A stretch of 36,464 nt of DNA from a virus, in the IMG/VR virus record IMGVR_UViG_3300042465_004362, positions 1-36,464 of that record, one strand, 5' to 3'. The notes under the pieces were generated by a model. The model did not search any database. It was not told the DNA's origin and saw only the letters and a list, made by a program, of their open reading frames with translations. This document shows positions 21,880-28,981 of this stretch, one piece after another. Numbering within the stretch: the first letter of the stretch is position 1; every line of letters begins with the position of its first letter. Position numbers and translations under genes: made by a program.

Positions 21880-21905
21880 ACCCCCGCCCTGGGGGTTCTT
21901 TTTTT
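21880..21905 (+). terminator. Rho-independent terminator of the rightward early operon
   Basis: A 6-bp stem (ACCCCC/GGGGGT) with a 5-base loop followed by TCTTTTTTT. It separates the early operon from the packaging genes and is the clearest intrinsic terminator in the window. Confidence 0.9.
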
Positions 21906-21924
21906 GGTAAAGCTGTAGTAAAAT
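21897..21924 (+). promoter_or_regulatory. Weak candidate promoter for the packaging genes
   Basis: TAAAAT (21919-21924) lies 17 bases after TTCTTT in the terminator T-run. The -35 match is poor (3 of 6). Listed because a new start is needed after the terminator and nothing better is seen before the small terminase gene. Confidence 0.3.
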
Positions 21925-22013
21925 CAAGCAGTTAGACCTTGCCTTGCGCAAGCAATTGCCACCAGCCCACCAAAACCCTATCATCAGCGGATCTTATGTC
22001 ACTGGAAGATGTG

Positions 22014-22547
22014 ATGCCCAAAACCGCCAAACCCAAAGCCCAGGCCACGCCCCAAACCGCGCCCAAGAAAACAGGCCGCCCCAGCAAATACACCCCTGAA
22101 CTAGCAGCAGAGATCGCAAGGCGCTTAAGTGAAGGAGAGCCACTAAGGCAAATATGCAGAGATGAGCATATGCCTCATTGGACGAACATGTATGAATGGA
22201 TGGCGCAGGACCCCGAGCTTTCGGTACGCATCGCACGCGCACGAGAAGCTGGCTACGACAAGATGGCCGAGGAGTGCCTCGAGTTAGCCGACACACCCAA
22301 GTGGGGCACCAAGCAAGTCGAGTCTCAAGACGGCGTTATCGTTACCAGGGAGGACATGCTTGGCCACCGCAAGCTGCAGATCGAGACACGGCTCAAGCTG
22401 CTGGCAAAGTGGAATCCCAAGAAGTACGGTGAGAGACTAACTCACGCTGGCGATGCTGACAATCCCGTAGCCGTGCAGGCTGACATTAGTATCTTCGACG
22501 CCATGCTCAAGAACCTCGAGGCTAAGAGACAGCTTGGGGACAAGTGA
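22014..22547 (+). CDS. terS: Terminase small subunit
   Basis: 177 residues from the ATG with GGAAG just upstream; an ATG six codons earlier is also possible. After a basic Pro/Ala/Lys-rich start comes GRPSKYTPELAAEIARRLSE, then LRQICRDEHMPHWTNMYEWM, the helix-turn-helix of many small terminase proteins. A helical oligomerisation region and RLKLLAKWNPKKYGERLTH follow. It recognises the packaging site and hands DNA to TerL, whose start overlaps its end by 14 bases. Confidence 0.88.
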   Translation: MPKTAKPKAQATPQTAPKKTGRPSKYTPELAAEIARRLSEGEPLRQICRDEHMPHWTNMYEWMAQDPELSVRIARAREAGYDKMAEECLELADTPKWGTKQVESQDGVIVTREDMLGHRKLQIETRLKLLAKWNPKKYGERLTHAGDADNPVAVQADISIFDAMLKNLEAKRQLGDK

Positions 22548-23964
22548 CCTTGAGGCCCTGCTCAAAGATCCACAGATCCGCGAGCAGTACACCAGGCTAG
22601 AGCCACAGGCGGCTGCTGCCTGGGCCTGGCGCATGATGTGGCTCACTCGAGCACTCAAGCACCAGATCCTACCGCACGGGGATTGGTGGTCCATATGGCT
22701 CATGCTGGCAGGCCGCGGTGCCGGCAAGACTCGAACTGCAGCCGAGCAGATTGGCTGGTGGGCACAGTCCTACAAAGCCACCAGATGGCTCGTGGCGGCC
22801 CCAACGAGCAGTGACGTAAGGGGTACATGCTTCGAGGGCGATTCGGGCCTCCTGAGCGTGATTCCTGCGGTCCTGATCGCTGATTACAACAAGGCCTTGC
22901 ATGAGATCAAGCTTACCAACGGCTCGCTGATCAAGGGCATACCCGCCTCGGAGCCTGAGCGCTTCCGCGGTCCACAGTTCCACGGTGGCTGGCTCGATGA
23001 GTTAGCCGCCTGGGAGTACATCCAGGAAGCCTGGGACCAGATCCAGTTTGGTATGCGCCTAAAGCTGCCTGATATGAAGACCAGGCTGATCTGCACGACG
23101 ACACCGAAACCAAAGGACTTGATCATTGACCTGATCAGCCGTGAAGGTGATGATGTGACGCTCACCACCGCCAGCACTTACTCAAACCTGGATAACCTCA
23201 GTGAGAACTTCAAGCGCCAGATCCTGCAGTACGAGGGCACCAAGCTTGGCCGCCAGGAGATATACGCTGAGATCATCGACCCCGAGGAGGGCGGTATTGT
23301 CCAACGGGATTGGTTCAAGCTTTGGCCTGCTGGCAAGGAACTGCCCAAGCTCGAGTATGTGGTCCAAAGCTATGACTGCGCCTTCACTGAGAAGACGGTC
23401 AACGATCCCACTGCAAGCATCACTTTCGGTGTCTTCAAGCCCCAGGACGGTGGCATGTGCGTACTGATCATCGACGCCTGGCAGGACCGGCTGCAGTACC
23501 CCGACCTCAAGCCCAAGGTCATTGACGAGTTCGAGATCATCTTCGGTGAGGGCAAGACCGCCAAGAAGGTGGACCTGGTCCTGGTCGAAGACAAGGCTGC
23601 CGGCATCGTGCTGATCCAAGACCTGCAGCGCGCACACATCCCCGTGAGGGCCTACAACCCTGGCAGGGCTGACAAGATCCAGCGCCTGAGTATCGTGGCC
23701 AACATCGTGAAGGCTGGAAGGGTGTATGTGCCCGAGTCCAGCAACAGGCCGGGCTATGTCCGCGACTGGGCTGAGGCCATGGTCACGCAGATCTGTAGCT
23801 TTCCGAATACAGACCACGACGACTTTTGCGACGCCTTCAGCCAGGCGCTCAGATACCTCAGAGACGCAAGCTGGCTCAACATCGACCCGCTACCGCCTGA
23901 TGACTACGATCCCGAGGACTATGTGGATGCAGGCATCGTAAGGACCAATCCGTATGCTAGTTGA
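22534..23964 (+). CDS. terL: Terminase large subunit (ATPase-nuclease)
   Basis: 476 residues with a TTG start; the next in-frame ATG would remove part of the ATPase approach. Walker A LAGRGAGKT at 58-66, Walker B GGWLDE at 151-156, coupling motif TTTP at 188-191. The RNase-H-like nuclease half has D281 (QSYDCAF), E352-D353 (LVEDKAAG) and a DHDDFCDAF cluster at 427-435. It packages DNA into the prohead and cuts concatemers. All key residues are present. Confidence 0.95.
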   Translation: MGTSDLEALLKDPQIREQYTRLEPQAAAAWAWRMMWLTRALKHQILPHGDWWSIWLMLAGRGAGKTRTAAEQIGWWAQSYKATRWLVAAPTSSDVRGTCFEGDSGLLSVIPAVLIADYNKALHEIKLTNGSLIKGIPASEPERFRGPQFHGGWLDELAAWEYIQEAWDQIQFGMRLKLPDMKTRLICTTTPKPKDLIIDLISREGDDVTLTTASTYSNLDNLSENFKRQILQYEGTKLGRQEIYAEIIDPEEGGIVQRDWFKLWPAGKELPKLEYVVQSYDCAFTEKTVNDPTASITFGVFKPQDGGMCVLIIDAWQDRLQYPDLKPKVIDEFEIIFGEGKTAKKVDLVLVEDKAAGIVLIQDLQRAHIPVRAYNPGRADKIQRLSIVANIVKAGRVYVPESSNRPGYVRDWAEAMVTQICSFPNTDHDDFCDAFSQALRYLRDASWLNIDPLPPDDYDPEDYVDAGIVRTNPYAS

Positions 23965-24157
23965 CAGCCCGGACGGCTTTGGACAAAATCTCAATGTCTG
24001 TGTGGAAGCGGATAGAGTCGTTTGGTATGCGTCCTGCCCTTGTAGAAGTAAACAGGGGACTTCCACCAGGATGCAGACCAAACGGCTTTTTTGTTTCTAC
24101 CAGGCCGTACTCCGCACGATAGCAGTGAGCCTGCATGGGCTGCTCGGAGTTAAACAC
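23957..24157 (-). CDS. Possible small minus-strand ORF opposite the terL 3' end
   Basis: 66 codons, or 59 from an internal ATG. Segments such as GRIPNDSIRFHTDIEILSKA look protein-like, but there is no clear Shine-Dalgarno, and most of the frame lies opposite a strongly folded RNA element, which could explain the apparent order. I rank the RNA interpretation higher. Confidence 0.25.
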   Translation of the reverse strand: MFNSEQPMQAHCYRAEYGLVETKKPFGLHPGGSPLFTSTRAGRIPNDSIRFHTDIEILSKAVRAVN

Positions 24158-24390
24158 CGGCTAGCAATCACCCCTGCTGCACGCCGTCCGAACTCTCAGC
24201 GAGGTATCGGGCAACACGCTCTTGATCAGGGTGGTAGACAGCAAGAGCATGGAAGGAATCGCTGGCTCATGGCTACGCTGGCAGGCACATCAAATGCGCC
24301 TTGTGGGCGAAGGTGGTTGGCTTCCACCCCTGGGGAGGCTATGCCTAAAGCTTCCGGCAAGTTATCATCCCGCGCAAACGGAGGCCGATG
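23965..24390 (+). other. 426-base gap between terL and the polyvalent gene
   Basis: It holds a long hairpin with U-tract (24016-24092) and a second stem pairing ACTCCG with CGGAGT at about 24110-24155. Overlapping plus-strand open frames (23954-24391 and a shorter one to 24467) lack good starts and have low-complexity Arg/Gly/Gln content. GGAG stands before the polyvalent start. No tRNA found. Confidence 0.5.
24016..24092 (+). ncRNA. Long three-stem hairpin ending in a U-tract after terL
   Basis: Outer stem of 11 pairs (24016-24026 with 24077-24087, one G-U), a 2x2 internal loop, a second stem of 8 pairs (24029-24036 with 24067-24074), then an inner stem of 7 pairs (24037-24043 with 24052-24058) with an 8-base loop. 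An 8-base bulge lies on the 3' side. T-run 24087-24092 follows at once. It is either the terL terminator or the 3' end of a small RNA. Confidence 0.5.
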
Positions 24391-27300
24391 ATGCCCAAGC
24401 CAACAGACGCGAAGAAGGTACTCGAGATGCTGTACGGTGCGCCCAAGCCTGCCGTCAGCCGCCTTGAGTACAAAGACGGTGGCGCCGTCAGTATGCAAGA
24501 CGGTGGCGATCCCACCCAGATGTTTAACTTCAATCCCATGGCCACCAAGGCTGCCAAGCAAAAACAAATGCGCGAGTCCACGCCTGAGACACCACTCGGT
24601 GCGCTCAGCCGCGGGTTTGCTAGTGGCTTATTCGGCAACATTGAAGACCCAGTACCTTACACCGGCAGCATCATGGAAGGCTCGCCACAGCGCCAGCAGT
24701 CACAGGCAAGCCTGCGCGAGATTGGCCGTAATGTCGGCGCACTGACAGACATCGGCGGCATGGTTACGCCATTCGTCAAGCCTGCAACCCAAGCCATCAC
24801 ACGCGGTGCCACAGCATTAGGTAGAACGGGACTCGAGCAAGTCGATCGCGCCATGTTTGGCGAGGGTCCGCTTGGCAATGCCCTAAGCATGGTAGCGCCA
24901 CTGAACGTCAACGCGCCGGTCAGCAGGCTTGGCTTTTACAACCCGATCGAAGAGACGGCCACCACCTTGCAGCGCAAGCAAGGGCCAGGACAGGCCTTCC
25001 TCAATGAGTTCACACGGGCGGGTATCAGCAAACAGCGCCTCGAGGATGCAGGCTTAGCTCAAAAGCTTGCTGCCACGCCTAATGTCACGCGTGAGGAAGT
25101 CCAGGCCATGACTAAGGGCACCATGCCTGATGTCGAGGAAGTGGTCCTGAGCAGGTCCGTCGTACCGCCCTACATGAAGGGGTTTGCCGACTTGTACATG
25201 CCAGGCCTAAATGTCAATGACTACAGGCAGATCAATCAGTTGCGCAAGCTTGCCGATGAGCGTTATCAGAAGGCCCTTGCGGAAAACGATTTGGACGCCG
25301 CTGAGTTTGCGATGAAGGCCGAAGAGGACATCAACAAGTTCAGCAGGACCCACAGCTATGGCACCAAGCCTGGAGAGCGGCTGACCGAGTACCACGAGTA
25401 TCAAGAGCCGGGCGGCAAAAATTACCGCGAGGTCTTGCTCAAGGTCCCGTCTTCAGAAAAGTACGATGACAACTTCCGCTCGTCGCACTGGTCAGATCCC
25501 AACGTCATATCCCATATCAGAATGAATGACCGTGTGGACGCCGACAACAAGAATGTGCTTTTCATCGAAGAGCTTCAGTCTGACTGGGCGCAAGAAGGCC
25601 GTAAAAAGGGGTTCGCCCCGAAAAATTTTGATCAGCAAATTAAAGAAGGGATTAAAAGACTAGAAGGGCTTCGTGATCAACTTGCAGCCATCAAAAGCAA
25701 GCTTGATCAGCCAGGGCTTGCACCTGATGAGCGTAATATCCTAATGGAAGAATACGGCACGCTTACAAACAAACAAGCTGAAGAAATAGACTGGGGCAAC
25801 AATCTAATTGATGCCAAAAACTCAGGAATTCCCGAAGGCCGGTTTGTCAAAAACACCAACGAGTGGGTTGACCTATCGCTGAAGAACATCATTAGGCGCG
25901 CAGTCGATGAGGGCTACGACCGCGTTGCATTCATTGATGGGTACAAGTCTTACCTGCGCTTCCCGCAAGGCGCCGATGGCGAGTCCACTGAAGCAGGAAT
26001 GCGCAAGTTCTACGACGAGATTATCCCTGGTAGGCTCAAGGCTCTGGTTGGCAAAGACAATGTCAGGACCATCCCCGGCATCACGCAACAGCGACCACTT
26101 GATGTTTCGTTGCAAGGCGATCGGTACTATGTGGTCGACGCTGACACCGACATTGCGATACCAGATCATCCTGGATTCCGAAGCCTTGAAAGGGCCGAGC
26201 AATACCTTGATGAGTTGTACAGCAAGTCAAAGTCCATGGATCAGATCGGCTTTGACATCACGCCTGAGATCCGCGAGAAGTTCAGCAAACCCATCCCTTA
26301 CAAAGAAGGTGGCGCCGTGAAACGAGTTCACATATCTGATAACCCCGACACGATGCTGCTTGAGCTTGCCATGGGCGGCCCTGTCCGCATGGCCGGTGGC
26401 AAGGCCGTCTCTGATGTTGCTGAATTCGCAGGCAAGAAGTTTTTGCCAAAAGCTGCGGCAGCCTCTGCAGACATCAGCAAACTAGGCGATACCACGCTAG
26501 GACAGGCGGTCAAAGAAGGGCGCAGGCAGCGTGAGTCCGTAACGCTTTCGGGCGCTCTAGCCCCATTACAAGCCCCTGTGAGGGGTGAGACAAGCAAGGA
26601 GCTACTGAAGGCGCAGACCAAGCAGCTAACGGACCAGGAAAAAGAAACGCTTGATGGCTTGCGTCAGACCTACCCCGACTTCTCAAATGCCGTCAAGTTC
26701 ATGACGCCACAGGAAGTCAGCAAGATCATCCGCAACCCCGAGGGTGTCAAGGAGATGGATCGCCTGCTGCAGACCATCCCATCGGCTAAAGAACTGGCCG
26801 CCGTAGCCAAGGCCGGCACACCCAAGCAGGGCTGGTATCGAGCCAGTACGCAGGCCCTCATCGATGTGTTTGGCGTACAAGATGCACCACGCTTTGCATC
26901 GCTGCTGGCCGCCATGTCGCCACAAACCAGCGTTGAGTCCAACCTGATCAACGCGCTGAACACCTGGAAGAACTGGACCGCGGCAGGCAGGCCCACCGAC
27001 CCCAAGCAGATCAAGGCCATCATGGGCCAGTCAGTGCAAGGCTCGGGTACTGAAGCCTCGGTGCTCGATGCATGGACCAACAACGCCATGCGCGCTTTGC
27101 GTGCGCCCAATCCGCTCGATGTGGTGCTCTCAGGCCCCAAGGTTGACTCGTTCTACCGCAACCTGGCTGATGATGTGTACCGCGTGACAAACGACGCCTG
27201 GATGGCATCAGGCTTAGGCGTGGATCAGGGCATGTTCAGCGGCTCGCCTACCGCACTGCAGCTAAGCCGCGGCGATCCTGGCTTATCGCCTGGTTACATC

Positions 27301-28728
27301 GCCTCGAGTGCGCGCATGCGTGAAGCCGGGCAGTTGAACAAGATGCTGCCGTCTGAAGCACAGGAAACCACCTGGTCCTACTTCATGCCGCTTTATGAGA
27401 TGCAACGCAAGACAGGATTGCCAGCACGCGAAATCCTGCAGCGTGGCTTACTGACGCCTGAAAGCATCCGCGGTACGCCCGACTTTTCAACGCTACTCAC
27501 GCAGGGCCAGTACGGTGATGTGCTGCGCCAGGCAGGCTATGGCGAGCAGCTATCGGCCATGAAGCCTTATCAATTCCCTGAGTCAGCCCCGAGCTTAAGC
27601 CGATCGGAACAGCGCGAAGTGGAGCGTGCAGCACGGCGTCTTGAGGGCCTCAAAGGTTTGCGTGAAAGCGAGAGCAGATCAAAGATTTACTCACTGCCCA
27701 AGCTTGAGACTTTGCCAACGGGTGAGGTCAGAGAGATACCACCACAAAGTGCGTTTGCTTCAGCGCAAATGGAATACATTCCTGGTGAAGGCACGGGCGT
27801 TTTGCCTGACCTGCTGAACGCATCGCCTGGCACCAAGCAATACTTCTCAAGCCGCATGTCAAGTGCTTTCCGAGATCCGCAAGAGCGCGACATTTTGCAG
27901 CGCGCTGTTGGACTTGAACCCTTGCAGATCCGATCCATGACGGGTTCATTCAGGCCATCAGGCAGGGTTGGTTTTCAAGGCAACATCAAAGAGCAGGCAT
28001 ATGATGTGCCCAAGGCCTGGGAAACAAACCCCGGCTACGCCTCGATGGTTGAAGTACCTTTGGTTGAAGGCGATATACCTCAGCCCTTAAAAGATAAGCT
28101 TTCAGCCGTTGAAGCTGCACGCGGTTTTATGTCTGCGCAGCGCGGATCGACTTGGAATGCGCAAGTCCCCATGCGCGGCGGTCAAGACATGATGGTCAGG
28201 ATGGAGAAAAAAGTTGATCCTGAAAGCATGCGGCTTGCTTCAGCATTGACCGATGAGGATGTGTTCTTGGCCGATACGGGCCAGGGCGTTGCAGTTATTC
28301 ACAACCCCTACAAAGCAAACAACCCTCCATACGATCAACTCCAAAAAGACAAGCTTGTTGAGATTCTTGGTGGCTTGCCTGTGGGTACAACGCCGACCAA
28401 AAACATAAGCGACTACATTGACTTTAGCGAGGCCATTACAGGCCCACAGGGTACTGGCGCAACCACCAGAATGCTACAAGAGCGCTTATCGCCACTTGAT
28501 GCAGCAACGCGGGAAAGCTTAAGCCAGGCCGCTCAGCCAATCGCTGGTGATGTGCTGGAAATCATGACCAAACAGCATCAACGCGCCAAGGTTCCCATGC
28601 GAGAGGATTATGCAAGGGCACTTGAATTGATTAAGCGCGGTGGCATACCAGCGCTGATGGCCGCTCTTGCCGCTGGTGAGGCATTGCCTGCTGAAGTGGT
28701 CAACGATTTGTTAACCGAGGCCCCATGA
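24391..28728 (+). CDS. Giant polyvalent protein between terminase and portal
   Basis: 1445 residues from the second ATG, with GGAG upstream. It begins with a short basic helix, then YKDGGAVSMQDGG. At about 335-520 is a domain found in phage polyvalent proteins: YHEYQEPGGKNYREVLLKVP, SHIRMNDRVDADNKNVLFIE, ELQSDWAQEGRKKGF, IIRRAVDEGYDRVAFIDG. A second GG motif (YKEGGAVKRVHI) is at about 636. At about 810-950 is another phage domain (FASLLAAMSPQTSVESNLIN, SGPKVDSFYRNL, VTNDAWMASGL), which I match to DUF7178-type sequences. Helical and linker regions follow. Polyvalent proteins are thought to travel into the host with the DNA and protect it. That role is inference here. Confidence 0.82.
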   Translation: MPKPTDAKKVLEMLYGAPKPAVSRLEYKDGGAVSMQDGGDPTQMFNFNPMATKAAKQKQMRESTPETPLGALSRGFASGLFGNIEDPVPYTGSIMEGSPQRQQSQASLREIGRNVGALTDIGGMVTPFVKPATQAITRGATALGRTGLEQVDRAMFGEGPLGNALSMVAPLNVNAPVSRLGFYNPIEETATTLQRKQGPGQAFLNEFTRAGISKQRLEDAGLAQKLAATPNVTREEVQAMTKGTMPDVEEVVLSRSVVPPYMKGFADLYMPGLNVNDYRQINQLRKLADERYQKALAENDLDAAEFAMKAEEDINKFSRTHSYGTKPGERLTEYHEYQEPGGKNYREVLLKVPSSEKYDDNFRSSHWSDPNVISHIRMNDRVDADNKNVLFIEELQSDWAQEGRKKGFAPKNFDQQIKEGIKRLEGLRDQLAAIKSKLDQPGLAPDERNILMEEYGTLTNKQAEEIDWGNNLIDAKNSGIPEGRFVKNTNEWVDLSLKNIIRRAVDEGYDRVAFIDGYKSYLRFPQGADGESTEAGMRKFYDEIIPGRLKALVGKDNVRTIPGITQQRPLDVSLQGDRYYVVDADTDIAIPDHPGFRSLERAEQYLDELYSKSKSMDQIGFDITPEIREKFSKPIPYKEGGAVKRVHISDNPDTMLLELAMGGPVRMAGGKAVSDVAEFAGKKFLPKAAAASADISKLGDTTLGQAVKEGRRQRESVTLSGALAPLQAPVRGETSKELLKAQTKQLTDQEKETLDGLRQTYPDFSNAVKFMTPQEVSKIIRNPEGVKEMDRLLQTIPSAKELAAVAKAGTPKQGWYRASTQALIDVFGVQDAPRFASLLAAMSPQTSVESNLINALNTWKNWTAAGRPTDPKQIKAIMGQSVQGSGTEASVLDAWTNNAMRALRAPNPLDVVLSGPKVDSFYRNLADDVYRVTNDAWMASGLGVDQGMFSGSPTALQLSRGDPGLSPGYIASSARMREAGQLNKMLPSEAQETTWSYFMPLYEMQRKTGLPAREILQRGLLTPESIRGTPDFSTLLTQGQYGDVLRQAGYGEQLSAMKPYQFPESAPSLSRSEQREVERAARRLEGLKGLRESESRSKIYSLPKLETLPTGEVREIPPQSAFASAQMEYIPGEGTGVLPDLLNASPGTKQYFSSRMSSAFRDPQERDILQRAVGLEPLQIRSMTGSFRPSGRVGFQGNIKEQAYDVPKAWETNPGYASMVEVPLVEGDIPQPLKDKLSAVEAARGFMSAQRGSTWNAQVPMRGGQDMMVRMEKKVDPESMRLASALTDEDVFLADTGQGVAVIHNPYKANNPPYDQLQKDKLVEILGGLPVGTTPTKNISDYIDFSEAITGPQGTGATTRMLQERLSPLDAATRESLSQAAQPIAGDVLEIMTKQHQRAKVPMREDYARALELIKRGGIPALMAALAAGEALPAEVVNDLLTEAP

Positions 28729-28915
28729 CTGTCAGATACCCGCGAGATAAAATGATTTTGGTGCGATCAAGCATTTCTTGTGGTGGGTTAATCCATGATG
28801 AGATGCGATATATGGCCCTAACGCGCTCGCCGTTTTCCTGGGTGAACTCGATGGTAGCGAAGAGTCCATCGCCGTCTATTTCAAGAACTTTTGGTTTGTT
28901 TGATTTGCGTGGCAT
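28700..28915 (-). CDS. Small minus-strand gene inside the late cluster
   Basis: 71 residues from the ATG with AAGGAG just upstream; a GTG start 12 codons earlier is rejected as it crosses the leader. After a Lys-rich start it reads VLEIDGDGLFATIEFTQENG, RVRAIYRISSWINPPQEMLD and a basic end, a compact alpha-beta shape. It is antisense to its neighbours, overlapping the polyvalent 3' end by 29 bases, and has its own AGTGGAT-type upstream element. Function unknown; an early regulator within the late region is possible. Confidence 0.7.
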   Translation of the reverse strand: MPRKSNKPKVLEIDGDGLFATIEFTQENGERVRAIYRISSWINPPQEMLDRTKIILSRGYLTVMGPRLTNR

Positions 28916-28926
28916 GTTTGCTCCTT

Positions 28927-28958
28927 GTTTGCGAACAAACATTTTATCCACTTATCAA
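28927..28958 (-). promoter_or_regulatory. Leftward element with TTGATA-AGTGGATAAAA and a UUCG hairpin
   Basis: TTGATA is followed by AGTGGATAAAATG in the same register as the two AGTGGATTAAA promoters, but the expected -10 (TTCGCA) is poor. A GTTTG-TTCG-CAAAC hairpin stands just before the AAGGAG site. It may be a degenerate promoter, a binding site or a translational control element. Confidence 0.4.
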
Positions 28959-28981
28959 GTTGGTTGCAGAGGAATATAACT

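Noticed and set aside
23182-23817. 211-codon minus-strand open frame opposite terL
   Set aside because: Shadow of a GC-rich coding region; the plus strand carries all terminase motifs.
23954-24391. 145-codon plus-strand frame after terL, and a shorter frame to 24467
   Set aside because: No good start signal, Arg/Gln/Gly-rich composition, and overlap with a strong RNA fold; part of the second frame runs into the polyvalent gene.
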